Part shown: one piece after another, positions 8,320 through 17,593 of the stretch
Layout of the letters: the number at the start of each line of letters is the position of its first letter
Numbering within the stretch: the first letter of the stretch is position 1
Assembly: GCA_036389675.1 (NCBI GenBank)
Contig: DASVWI010000021.1
Location: 493,544-557,543, forward strand
DNA: 64,000 nt
Source: DASQYE01 sp036389675
GTDB lineage: Bacteria > Acidobacteriota > Blastocatellia > Pyrinomonadales > Pyrinomonadaceae
Direction of reading: 5' to 3'
The notes under the pieces: generated by a model
The model's input: the letters and a program-made list of their open reading frames with translations, nothing else
Told to the model about the DNA's origin: nothing
The model's database searches: none
Position numbers and translations under genes: made by a program

Positions 8320-11300
8320 TCGAATTTCACAGAGACGAGACGGGACACGCCGACCTCTTCCATCGTTACGCCGTAGAGTGCGCGCGCCATCTCCATCGTC
8401 CTCTTATTATGCGTGATGACGATGAACTGCGTGTTCGCGGACATCTGCGCCACCTTATCCGTGAAGCGACCGACGTTGGCCTCGTCCAGAGGGGCGTCCA
8501 CCTCGTCCAGCAGGCAGAAGGGTGACGGGCGATAATGGAATATGCCGAGCACGAGGGCGAGCGCCGCCATGGCCTTCTCGCCGCCCGAGAGCAGCAGCAC
8601 ATTCTGAAGGCGCTTGCCGGGCGGTTGGGCCACAATGTCAATGCCGGATTCCAGCACGTCGTCGGCGTCTATTAAACTCATCTCGCCGCGTCCGCCCCCG
8701 AACAGCTCCTGAAAGAACGCGCCGAAGTTGCGATTGACCTCTTCAAAGGCATGACGGAAACGCTCGCGCGAGCGCCGTTTGATCTCGCGCAGTGCTTCCT
8801 CTGTCGAGGCTATGCCGTCCGTGATGTCCTTGCGCTGGCCCGTCAAAAACAGCAGGCGCTCTTCGGCTTCGGAGAGTTCTTCGAGCGCCATCATGTTGAC
8901 AGCACCGAAGCCTTCGACGCGGGCGCGCAACTCTTCGACGTGGGCGCGGCCCGCTTCGAGGTCAAGCTCCTCGTCGGGCGGGCGCTCCTGCGCCAATTCT
9001 TCGAGCGACTGGTTGAGCTCCGCCATGCAGGCTTCGCGCACGTAGTTGAGCCGCGCGGTTGCTTCCGCGCGCTGAACCTCAAGCGAGGCGCGGGCGTCGC
9101 GGGCGCTCATCAGGCGGCGATTAAGCTCTGCCAGCTCAGTTGAGAGAGCGTCCGCTCTCTGGCGCGCTTCCGCTAGCGCGGCGGTCGCCTCCGCGACTAT
9201 CCTCTCTTCCTGCTCGCGCTCCTCGTCGACGGAGAGAGCGCTGCTGTCCATGTCCGCTATCGAGCGTCGCAGGTCTTCCAGCCTGCCTCTGGCTTCCTCC
9301 GCCTCTCGCTCATGCCGTTCGAGCCTGTTGGAAAGCTCGTCTCGTTCGGCCTCCATGCGGCGCAGCTCCGTGGCTGTGGCGCGGCGACGTTCGGCAGCAG
9401 CAGCCGCCGCCGCCCTTTGCTCGCCCAGGCCTTCGCTCTCGGTCTCGGCTGCGCGGCGCGCGACGGCCAAAAGCTGTGCGGCTTCCGCGACCATCTGCGA
9501 AGCACTGAGGCGCGCGGCTTCGGCGGCCTCGGCCTCGGCAAGCGCCGTCGCGCGACGTTCTTCAAGCTCAAGGCGCTCGGCGGAAAGGCGAGCCGCATCG
9601 TCGGCCACCACGCGCAGATGACGCTCGGCACGCTCTATCTCCTGCGCCAGACCAGCCGCGTTCAGCTCGCGCGCCATCCCGTCGCGCTCCTCGCGACCGA
9701 TGACCTCGTTGAGCAGCACGACCGCGTCCTCAAGCTCGGTGAGACGTGCGCGAGCTTCCGTGACGGCGCGCTCGCGTGTAGCCATCTCCGTAGACAGCTC
9801 GCCCGCGCGCGTTTCCAGCTCGCGTAGCTCACGCTTGAAACCAAGGAGTCCCGCGCCCTCTTCAAAAGCGCGCTCGTCTCCGGCTGTGACCAGTTGCCCC
9901 CCGGCCACCCAGTCGCCCGCCGCCGTGACGTACATATCGCCCGTGGCAAGCGACTTGGCTATCGCGTCGTCGAGGCTTGAGGCCAGTATTGCTTCCATCT
10001 TCTGCGCGAGCGTGCGGCGCAGCACCGCGAGCAGTTCGGGCCGCGCGCCCAGAAGCTCGCCGATGCGTATGTCCTTGAGGTCTTCCGACGCTTCACGCAA
10101 TTCGGCTGGCGTTTCCGGCTCGCTCCTGTGCCTTCCCGTTTCCGTATCAATCTCTTCGCTTGCGCCGTGAAGCCCTACGATGAGAAAGCTGGCGCGACCG
10201 GCATCGTGTTCTCTGAGCCAGTGCGCGGCGCGCGCGGCATCGTCAGGCGTCGGCACGATGATGGATTGCAGGGAAGAGCCGAAAGCACCCTCCACGGCGC
10301 GCTCCCATTGCGGTTCGACCTGAAGCATGTCGGCCAGCGTGCCCATGAAATGAAACTCTTCCGCCGCCGTCTCTGTCGAGAAGATGCGCTGCACGGCCTG
10401 CGAATAGTGCGCGCGGCGCGCGTCCAGCTCAAGCAGCGTTTCGAGGCGATGCCGCGTGCCCGAAAACTCATCACGCGCTCGCTCATACTCCGTGTCGGTT
10501 TCGGAAACGGCCTCGTGACCGAGCACGACCGCATGAACTGCCTGTTCGCGCTCGGCGACGAGGCGCGCAAGCCGCTCGCGCGCGACCACTATCTCGGCGT
10601 TCAGGGTCTCGGCTTCCGTCTGCCGCTCGGCGTGGATGGCGGCGGCGCGCAGCCCCTCGTGCGCCAACCCTTCGGCCTGCGAAGCGACTCTCTCAAGCGC
10701 CGTTTCAAGCTGGCGACCGATCTCCATCAGGCGCTCTGCGACTGCCGTGTGCGTGAGCAGTTCCGCGCGCGCTCGCTCTATCTCGGCCTCCGCCTCGGAG
10801 GCTTCTATGAGCCGACGGCTGTAGGCGGCCTCCGCCGATTGAAGCGAAAGGGCGCTCTCCTCGCTGGCGACGCGCAGGGAAGCATCCAGCTCGCGAAGGC
10901 CGGCGCACTCCCCTACGACCTCGGCCAGACGAGCGCGAACCATCTCCATCTCTCTCTCGACCGCTTCGTGACGCTTCAGTAGTCCGGCAACCTGCTCTTC
11001 CTGATAAGTGCGCTCGCGCGCGCGGCGGTCGCGCTGCAAAGCCGACTCGGCCACACGAGCGCGCGCCTGTGCAAGCTCGTCCTCAAGCGAGCGCGCCTGC
11101 TGCGTCGCTCCGCGCGCATCCTCTTCGCGCGCCGCAAGCTCTTCGGCCAGCGCGCGCTCCTCGCGGCCAGCTTCTTCCAGTTGGCCGCGCGTTTCTTCCA
11201 GCAGCGTCGAGAGCGTGCGCTCCTCTGCGACGTAGACGCGGCGCAACAGCTCGCGCAGCTCTTCGCGCAGGACGCGATAGCGGCGCGCCTTGGCCGCCTG

Positions 11301-12266
11301 CCGGCGCAGGCTGTTGACCTGCTTGTCTATCTCGGAAATGATGTCTGAGATGCGGTTGAGGTTTGAGCGCGCGTTTTCGAGCCGAGCCTCGGCGGCGCGC
11401 TGGCGGACGCGGAACTTGGTAATGCCGGCGGCCTCTTCGATCAGCGTGCGGCGATCCATCGGCTTGGCCGAGAGAATCTGGCCGATGCGCCCCTGCTCTA
11501 TGATGGCGTAGTGCGCGCCCGAGAGTCCCGTCCCCGAAAAGAGGTCTTGAATGTCGCGCAGGCGACACATACGGTTATTGAGCAGGTATTCGCTCTCGCC
11601 CGAACGATAAAGACGGCGCGTGACGGAGACGGCCTCGCCGGGCGCGAACTCAAGCGCCAGACGACTCGGTCGCCAGTGACGCTTGCCGTGCGGAATCTTA
11701 GGGGCAGCAACGACTGTCGTATCGGCTGTTACGTTCGCCCCGACAGCCTCGGCGGAATCCCCTTGCGCGCCCTCGACAGCGACATCCCCGGCTGGCTCGT
11801 CCGCACCCGTCGCGGCTTCGTCAATAGCTGTATTCTCGTTCTGCTCTGCGCTGCCTGCGTCTGCGGGCAGTGGCGGTGCTGTCGCGGCATCCAGTGCCGG
11901 GGGCGGCGCGACGATTCCTTCAAGCTCGACGGCGTTGTCGTCTATCTCTTCGAGCGTCGAATCAATGTCTTCGATGTCCGGCTCGTGCTCGACCGTTTCG
12001 TCGCGCACCATGTGCAGCACGACTTCTGCCATGCCGCTCGGCGCGCGGTTGCGCGAGCCCTGAAAGATCACGTCCTTCATCTCCGCGCCGCGCAGGTGCT
12101 TGATACGCTGTTCGCCCAGAACCCAGGCGATGGCGTCTGCGACGTTGCTTTTGCCGCAGCCGTTCGGGCCGACGACCGCCGTGATGCCGTCGCCGGTGAA
12201 AACGAGTTCAGTATGATCCGCGAAGGATTTGAAGCCTGTGATTTCTAAGCGTTGAAGTTTGAACAT
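8316..12266 (-). CDS. smc: Chromosome segregation protein SMC
   Basis: This 1316-residue SMC ATPase organises and separates the chromosome with ScpAB, which is not in this window. Walker A is GPNGCGKS at residues 33-40. Long coiled coils flank a hinge at about residues 590-720 (contains FMGTLADMLQVEPQWERAVEGAFG). The C-terminal head has the signature LLLSGGEKAM at about residue 1224 and Walker B FCLLDEVDAPLD. The N-terminal head is unusual. Residues about 88-200 form an acidic, Ala/Pro-rich insertion between EVVLHM and LEFAPGEAVSVTRRLYRSG, where other SMCs have only a few residues. A promoter lies at 12353-12382. The downstream secreted-protein gene overlaps by four bases. Confidence 0.97.
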   Translation of the reverse strand: MFKLQRLEITGFKSFADHTELVFTGDGITAVVGPNGCGKSNVADAIAWVLGEQRIKHLRGAEMKDVIFQGSRNRAPSGMAEVVLHMVRDETVEHEPDIEDIDSTLEEIDDNAVELEGIVAPPPALDAATAPPLPADAGSAEQNENTAIDEAATGADEPAGDVAVEGAQGDSAEAVGANVTADTTVVAAPKIPHGKRHWRPSRLALEFAPGEAVSVTRRLYRSGESEYLLNNRMCRLRDIQDLFSGTGLSGAHYAIIEQGRIGQILSAKPMDRRTLIEEAAGITKFRVRQRAAEARLENARSNLNRISDIISEIDKQVNSLRRQAAKARRYRVLREELRELLRRVYVAEERTLSTLLEETRGQLEEAGREERALAEELAAREEDARGATQQARSLEDELAQARARVAESALQRDRRARERTYQEEQVAGLLKRHEAVEREMEMVRARLAEVVGECAGLRELDASLRVASEESALSLQSAEAAYSRRLIEASEAEAEIERARAELLTHTAVAERLMEIGRQLETALERVASQAEGLAHEGLRAAAIHAERQTEAETLNAEIVVARERLARLVAEREQAVHAVVLGHEAVSETDTEYERARDEFSGTRHRLETLLELDARRAHYSQAVQRIFSTETAAEEFHFMGTLADMLQVEPQWERAVEGAFGSSLQSIIVPTPDDAARAAHWLREHDAGRASFLIVGLHGASEEIDTETGRHRSEPETPAELREASEDLKDIRIGELLGARPELLAVLRRTLAQKMEAILASSLDDAIAKSLATGDMYVTAAGDWVAGGQLVTAGDERAFEEGAGLLGFKRELRELETRAGELSTEMATRERAVTEARARLTELEDAVVLLNEVIGREERDGMARELNAAGLAQEIERAERHLRVVADDAARLSAERLELEERRATALAEAEAAEAARLSASQMVAEAAQLLAVARRAAETESEGLGEQRAAAAAAAERRRATATELRRMEAERDELSNRLERHEREAEEARGRLEDLRRSIADMDSSALSVDEEREQEERIVAEATAALAEARQRADALSTELAELNRRLMSARDARASLEVQRAEATARLNYVREACMAELNQSLEELAQERPPDEELDLEAGRAHVEELRARVEGFGAVNMMALEELSEAEERLLFLTGQRKDITDGIASTEEALREIKRRSRERFRHAFEEVNRNFGAFFQELFGGGRGEMSLIDADDVLESGIDIVAQPPGKRLQNVLLLSGGEKAMAALALVLGIFHYRPSPFCLLDEVDAPLDEANVGRFTDKVAQMSANTQFIVITHNKRTMEMARALYGVTMEEVGVSRLVSVKFE

Positions 12267-12352
12267 GCGTGCGCCTCGCGCTTTTGGGCTCCGGGCGGCT
12301 GCGGGAAGTAAACATAAAGCGCAGTCCCTAGAGCGCCGTGCGGGAGAGGCAC

Positions 12353-12382
12353 ACTATATGTTGGACTTGGCCGGAATGTCAA
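12353..12382 (-). promoter_or_regulatory. Promoter of smc
   Basis: On the minus strand, TTGACA (12377-12382) and TATAGT (12353-12358) are 18 bp apart. Transcription would start near 12346, about 80 bases before the smc ATG. The rest of the 12267-12575 gap holds only the hairpin at 12479-12556. I see no gene in it. Confidence 0.6.
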
Positions 12383-12478
12383 CCAAAGCTTCAGGCGAAG
12401 CGGTTTTACTGTTGCCAGCGGCGGATTTAGCGCCCCGTCCGATTAAGCCACGAGCTATTCAAGACAGATTCAAACATG

Positions 12479-12556
12479 GATAGACAGGACGGAGAGGATA
12501 AAGAATAAGCAGTAATGCCTTATCGCTTTTTCTTTATCCACTGCGTCCTGTCTATC
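12479..12556. repeat. Palindrome with 27-bp arms and 24-base loop
   Basis: The arms 12479-12505 (begins GATAGACAGGACG) and 12530-12556 are complementary except at two positions. The palindrome lies 19 bp after the stop of the large surface-protein gene. It has no T-run, so a simple intrinsic terminator is unlikely. It resembles the intergenic palindromes of the right half of the window in size and in its position after a stop codon, but it has no clear seven-base repeat. Confidence 0.7.
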
Positions 12557-12575
12557 CCTGTTGATACATTTTCCT

Positions 12576-15500
12576 CTAAGGCTTCCCGAACCTTGAGCGG
12601 TACTCGGCGGAGTTCACGAACCCGTTGACCATCTGTCGGTAGTCATTCGGTGCTCCGTTGACCACATCTATCCAGTGCTGGTACAGCGCATCAGGGTTGC
12701 GTCTGAGATAACCGAAGTATTCCATCACGACGAAGGCTTGATTGAAATACTTGACGCTCACCTCTGGGCTCTGCGCCACGGCTCTCAGGACATCCGCTCT
12801 GTTCTTCCTTCCCTGTTCCAGATCACTAATCAACTCTTCCCTGTTCGAGAGCGTGACGCCGGCGGCCTTCTCAAGCTCTTCCACGTAGGCGCGCGCCGTG
12901 GTCTTGCTGTCGTAACGGCTCTTGAATTCGGGCCGCGCCATAAAGTCCGCGATGAAGAGTTGCTTGTTCGCCTCCTCCTCCTGCTGGCTCTGGAAGCCGC
13001 TGACGCTGGACATGTCGGGCATGAACTCAGCGTACTGCGGGAAACGTCCGAGGCTCGCGACGTAGAAGCTGTAGACGAAGAAGCCGCGGCTCTGGAATTC
13101 CGGCGAGCGATAGAAGGCCGAGCTGACCTCTATACGGTCGCAGCTGGTGTTGCCCGGCGCGCAGTTGTTCAGGATATTGCGCCATCCCTGAAATCCGTTC
13201 GGGTCGGGCTCGCGATTGAGGAAGTCCAGATAGTGCTGGCGGATGAAGAAATCGGTCGTGTCTATCGGATTCGGCGCATTCGAGTTGGCGTCGTTATCCG
13301 TGATCGTCAGGGTCGCGGTGGTATTCGTCCCGAGACTAACGCCGCTCGGGCTGGAGAGCGTCAAGGTGAAGCTCTCGTTGCCTTCGGCATACACGTCGTC
13401 AATCACGGGTATGGTGATCGTGCGGCTCGTCTGCCCCGCGGCGAAACGCAGCGTGCCGACCGTTATTTCGTAGTCACATCGCTGTGATGCGACGTTGTTG
13501 AAGACATCGCAGTTGTTCAACCCGGCGGTGTCCGAAGTGCTGTACCGGACGGTCGCATCGACCGAAGCGTCCGTGCGCGTCACCGTGATGGTGAAGCGGC
13601 CAGCGTCTTCCGCAACAGTGTAGGTGGTGTTGTCAAACTGCACCTTTGTCGGGTCGTCGTTGTTGATGGTCCCGGTTCCCTGCCCGCGCGCAATCGTGGC
13701 GTTCACTTCGCCGGACAGATTGACGTAGAACGTCTCGTTGTTTTCTATCTGAAGGTCTCCGTTGACGAGAACCGTCACGGTCTTGCTGGTCTCGCCCGGG
13801 GCGAAGGTCAGCGTCCCAGACCGGGACTGGTAATCGACGCCAGCCGTCGCGTCTATGTCAGCGGTAGTAAAGTTGACGGAGACGGTCTGGCTGCTGACGG
13901 CGGAAAGAGTGACGGTGAAGATGGCATTGGTCGTGCCACTACTGCCCTCCTGAACCGTCACGTCGTTGATGGAGAGCGAGGGCTGGGTGTTGGCGGGCGG
14001 CTGATCATCGTTGGTGATCGTGCCCAGACCCTGCCCGTCACTGATGGTCGCGTTCGTCGGTTGCGACAGATTGACGGCGAAGGTTTCATTGGCCTCGGGA
14101 GCCGTGTCGCCCGTGACCGCGACGTTGATGGTCTGCGTGGTTTGACCCGGATTGAACGTCAACGTGCCTGTGGCCGCCTGGTAATCAGAGCCAGCCGTGG
14201 CCGTGCCGTTGGCGGTGTCGTATTTGACCGTCACGGCCTGTGTGCTTGCGGCTGAAAGCGTGACGGTGAAGGTCGCGTTGGTCGTGCCAGCGTTGCCTTC
14301 TGTGACCGTCGCGTCGTTGATGGAGAGCGAGGGCGTGGGCGGCGGAGTCACACTCTGGCAGCCCAGATTGCCGACGACCATGTAGGAAGCGCCCGTGTAA
14401 GGATTCACGGAGCCCATCGCGCCCGTCGTGTCCACGGCGGACTGAGATTTCACCGTCTCGTTGCCGTTACCGGAGAAGGTTCTGGCGACGAGTGCGCCGA
14501 TGATGTCACCGGCCTTCGGATTGCCCACCTTGCTTGCGCCGACGGTGATGGTGATGATGCCGGTCGCCGGATCGAAGCTGCCGCTGTCGGCCTGTCCGAG
14601 CTTACTCGGTATGCCGGCGTTGGTCGGAACTGCTTCGACCGTGCTGACCGTGCCGTACTCGAAGGTCGCCACTCCGCCGTCGGAGTTCATCCCGACGTAG
14701 TAAGAGCCCGTGAACTGTGTGAGCCCCGGAGGCGGGCTGATCGGGTAATTCCAGATAATCCTCCACTGACGGTTCGGCACGAGCAGGCTCAGATCAGCCA
14801 CCTTGAGCTTGAAGACCAGTTTATTCTCTGCCCCTTCGACGTGGTCGGCGAGCGCGATTGACAGCACGTCTAGGTCTGCGTTACCCGGCGCGCCCTTCTG
14901 ATCGCCGGTCGGGTCAGTGACCTCCACTATCCCGTTGCAGGAGTCTCCCTGCGGCGGCGCTGCCGTCTCGTTATTGCCGCATGATTCGCCCAGAGAGTTA
15001 ACGGCCACGACCTTGTAGTAATAGGTGGTGTTGGGACTGGCCGTCTTGTCGTCGTACTTGTTCGCCGTCCCGGCATTAGCCAGCAGCGTTTCGCCGCCGC
15101 TGGTTGTTCCGCGCAGGACTTTGTAGTTGGTGATGGCCGAGCCGCCGTCGTCGGATTCCGACCATGAGAGATGAACCGTCGTGCCGTCGCGCCCGACGCT
15201 CAGATAGGGAGTGCCCGGCACGGTCGCCGTGGTGGTGGCCGGCGTGTCAGGCCCGAAGAGTCGACGCCCGCCGGTCTGGCGAGCAATCGCGGCCAGCTGC
15301 GTGTATGAGTTGCCCGTCGCGCCGTATGGAGCCTGAACGCAGGCCGCACCCGTGCATCCGTCGGCATATGCAACTACCGCACGCCCCTGCTTGTCCACGT
15401 CTATGCCGATAAAGTCCAGCAGGTTGCGGTGCGGGGGCGAGCCGCCGCCGAGCCAGATGCCGCCGCGCTGGACGGGATCGTTCGGCGTCGCGTTGACGGT

Positions 15501-17207
15501 CGTCCACGTCACGCCGCCGTCATAGGTATGTGCGATAAACAGATACCAGACTCCGGGAAACGCCCTGTCCTGCAAGCTGCCCTTGGCAGTCGTACCGAGG
15601 AAGGCGACCGCCGCGCGGTCATCATCGCCCGCGATGACTACCGGAAAGACGCTATGGGTAATCCCCGCCACTGCTCCCACGTCAAACTGGTTCTTCCATG
15701 TTCCCGGCTTGCCGTGATCGTCCGAAACCGAAACGTACGTCGAGCCGTCGTTGCGCGCATAGGAGAAGTAGACGCGTCCGCCCGCGACCTTGTCTCCGCG
15801 ACCGAGCGTGACCCAGGGGTCGCTCGCGGCAGTGCCGCTGTTCGGTATATTCCTCACCTGCCATGAGATGCCGTTGTTCTCCGAAGCGACGACGGCCTGA
15901 TCAGACCCGCAGCTATTGTTCGGCACGTAGACAGTTCCGTCCGGCGAGACCTTGACGTGCCCGTGCAGATTGCCGCAGTCGGCGAGCGTGTAGATGGGGA
16001 CGGACGGCCCGAAGGTGACACCGCCGTCATCGCTGCGCGAGCAAGACGCGGCGGCACTCTCCTGCGAGCAATAGTAGAAGGCGTGCGGGTATGAGCCGGG
16101 AGGCTTCGGGAAAGGAAGGCCGCCGGCTAAGGTATGGTATGGGCCAGCGCCGAGGCTCTGGTGATCTATGCCCGAGTGAAGGCTGCCGCCCTCGCTCGGA
16201 ATCCATGTGTCGCCGTCATTGTCCGTGACGGAGGCGAGGCTCGTCGTCCCGGCCAGTTGCGAAACTATCGTGCGCCCCGTATCGGGGTTTGCAACATTGT
16301 AGCCGTGGTCTGTAAAGAGGATTGGGTCGAGACTATTCACAGAAGTGGGCGCGCTCTTATCCTCCCAGAGGGCGCTCGGCGACGACGGACACGAATCGTT
16401 GAATGTCAGACGAAATGTCGTCAGGTAAGACTGGTAAAGCACCCTGCCCGTTATCCAGTTGACGCCGATGGAGGGCTCGCCGGCATCCGTGCCGTTACCG
16501 GATGAGGGTACGGCGGGTTGGCCCTGAGCGGGTGAGCCAGCGGGTGTCGGCGCGGCAGCCGGGGCTGTTCTGGTCAGGACGCCCTGAGGCGGAGTGAAAA
16601 TCTGATAGCGCGGCGTAGAGCCCGTCGCCTGCGGCAAAGGTATGGGCGTCGGCTGGACGACAGCATCCTCGGCCACCAGCTCGATTCTGCCCTGAAAAGG
16701 GACTGTCGGCGAGACATCATAGGGGACGACTTTGATTATGTAATCGCCGGGGAACGCCTGAAAGACGGCGACTTCCGGCTTGACCGTGCCGGGTCCCTGC
16801 CCGACCTTCGTGACGCCGTCCGATTTATATATGTAAAGATCATAGTCGGAATTGGGGGCTCCCTGCGTGGTCGTCCCGCTGTCCGTCCAGTCAATGGTCA
16901 CGACGACGGAGTAATCCGTGGTGCTGCCCGCCGGGATGGTGACCTTCAGCGCAAACTCGTCGCAGGTTCCGGGCGCACACACTGGGGGGTTTTCGCCGAT
17001 GGGGCTCGACGGGTTTGAGACGGGAAACGGCCCGCCCGTGTAGGTGATGAGCGGGTTGGCGGGCGAGAGCGTTCCGCTGGAGGGCGTACCGGCCAACACC
17101 ATTCGCGTCAAGCCGACGCCGAGCCCGCCCAGACAAAGCACGGTGAGGGCAAATAACATCCAGCGCAGCCTGTTAAATTGCGTGCGTTTGCGAGTCTCTC
17201 TTCTCAT
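12576..17207 (-). CDS. Large secreted surface protein: sialidase-like region, Fn3, three Calx-beta domains, DUF4214
   Basis: This 1543-residue exported protein has an N-terminal membrane/signal segment (LRWMLFALTVLCLGGLGVGL). A region at about residues 230-660 has repeated Asp-rich exo-sialidase/BNR-like blades (ASVTDNDGDTW, SRSDDGGVTFG, YDGGVTWTTV). A fibronectin type III domain follows at about 665-755 (VHLSWSESDDGGSAITNYKVLRG). Next comes a beta region (ADLDVLSIALADH), and then three Calx-beta domains at about 965-1320, each ending in a NDD/DND pair. The C-terminus (about 1325-1543) is DUF4214 (FIRQHYLDFLNREPDPNGFQGW). Such proteins are exported and probably bind surface ligands or calcium. 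The substrate is unknown. A ribosome binding site (AGGAGGGG) precedes the ATG. Confidence 0.88.
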   Translation of the reverse strand: MRRETRKRTQFNRLRWMLFALTVLCLGGLGVGLTRMVLAGTPSSGTLSPANPLITYTGGPFPVSNPSSPIGENPPVCAPGTCDEFALKVTIPAGSTTDYSVVVTIDWTDSGTTTQGAPNSDYDLYIYKSDGVTKVGQGPGTVKPEVAVFQAFPGDYIIKVVPYDVSPTVPFQGRIELVAEDAVVQPTPIPLPQATGSTPRYQIFTPPQGVLTRTAPAAAPTPAGSPAQGQPAVPSSGNGTDAGEPSIGVNWITGRVLYQSYLTTFRLTFNDSCPSSPSALWEDKSAPTSVNSLDPILFTDHGYNVANPDTGRTIVSQLAGTTSLASVTDNDGDTWIPSEGGSLHSGIDHQSLGAGPYHTLAGGLPFPKPPGSYPHAFYYCSQESAAASCSRSDDGGVTFGPSVPIYTLADCGNLHGHVKVSPDGTVYVPNNSCGSDQAVVASENNGISWQVRNIPNSGTAASDPWVTLGRGDKVAGGRVYFSYARNDGSTYVSVSDDHGKPGTWKNQFDVGAVAGITHSVFPVVIAGDDDRAAVAFLGTTAKGSLQDRAFPGVWYLFIAHTYDGGVTWTTVNATPNDPVQRGGIWLGGGSPPHRNLLDFIGIDVDKQGRAVVAYADGCTGAACVQAPYGATGNSYTQLAAIARQTGGRRLFGPDTPATTTATVPGTPYLSVGRDGTTVHLSWSESDDGGSAITNYKVLRGTTSGGETLLANAGTANKYDDKTASPNTTYYYKVVAVNSLGESCGNNETAAPPQGDSCNGIVEVTDPTGDQKGAPGNADLDVLSIALADHVEGAENKLVFKLKVADLSLLVPNRQWRIIWNYPISPPPGLTQFTGSYYVGMNSDGGVATFEYGTVSTVEAVPTNAGIPSKLGQADSGSFDPATGIITITVGASKVGNPKAGDIIGALVARTFSGNGNETVKSQSAVDTTGAMGSVNPYTGASYMVVGNLGCQSVTPPPTPSLSINDATVTEGNAGTTNATFTVTLSAASTQAVTVKYDTANGTATAGSDYQAATGTLTFNPGQTTQTINVAVTGDTAPEANETFAVNLSQPTNATISDGQGLGTITNDDQPPANTQPSLSINDVTVQEGSSGTTNAIFTVTLSAVSSQTVSVNFTTADIDATAGVDYQSRSGTLTFAPGETSKTVTVLVNGDLQIENNETFYVNLSGEVNATIARGQGTGTINNDDPTKVQFDNTTYTVAEDAGRFTITVTRTDASVDATVRYSTSDTAGLNNCDVFNNVASQRCDYEITVGTLRFAAGQTSRTITIPVIDDVYAEGNESFTLTLSSPSGVSLGTNTTATLTITDNDANSNAPNPIDTTDFFIRQHYLDFLNREPDPNGFQGWRNILNNCAPGNTSCDRIEVSSAFYRSPEFQSRGFFVYSFYVASLGRFPQYAEFMPDMSSVSGFQSQQEEEANKQLFIADFMARPEFKSRYDSKTTARAYVEELEKAAGVTLSNREELISDLEQGRKNRADVLRAVAQSPEVSVKYFNQAFVVMEYFGYLRRNPDALYQHWIDVVNGAPNDYRQMVNGFVNSAEYRSRFGKP

Positions 17208-17593
17208 AATGGGTTTTAATCCCCTCCTGGCAATGGCTGGGCTTGGAACCAGCGCGTTAAGCTCTCTCTCATGCTCCTGTTAAGGTCAGGAGATGAAATA
17301 AATGCTGTAGGCTGCTCTTCCGAAAGTGCGCCGCAAGTCACGGGCGGAGACTTTTTGCTGAAACCCCTGTTTCAGTAGTCGTCGCAAGACCGGCGAGTAC
17401 ACATCACTGGCTGAAGAGTCAGCGCAGACGATTCGATGGCGGTTATTAAAGCATCGGGTGTTACGCAGTTTGCTTCGGGATACGACGATTGAAGAGGGGC
17501 TTCAGCCGCCGCTATCAAACTGCTGTAGTCACGGGGGATTGACAGAGGGGAAGCTATCACTCCGGGCGTACGTTTGTCAAACACGCGACCGGG
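17208..17593 (-). other. 386-bp upstream region of the surface-protein gene, possible long leader
   Basis: A candidate promoter on the minus strand has TTGACA at 17575-17580 and GATAGC at 17553-17558, with 16-bp spacing. If it is used, the leader is about 340 bases long. Two small hairpins lie within it: CTGAAA/TTTCAG at 17358-17375 and CTCCTG/CAGGAG at 17274-17292. I could not match a known riboswitch. A 70-codon frame at 17372-17584 has no ribosome binding site and is not taken as a gene. Confidence 0.35.

Noticed and set aside
10128..10982. Long plus-strand frame inside smc
   Set aside because: It is antisense to the SMC coiled coil, with biased composition and no recognisable family.
12259..12483. 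74-codon plus-strand frame between smc and the surface-protein gene
   Set aside because: It overlaps the smc promoter and start, with no ribosome binding site.
17372..17584. 70-codon minus-strand frame upstream of the surface-protein gene
   Set aside because: No ribosome binding site and no hydrophobic or domain pattern. The region is better read as a leader.
17208..17593. Cyclic di-GMP or other riboswitch
   Set aside because: The hairpins are short, and none of the conserved core sequences I know of is present.
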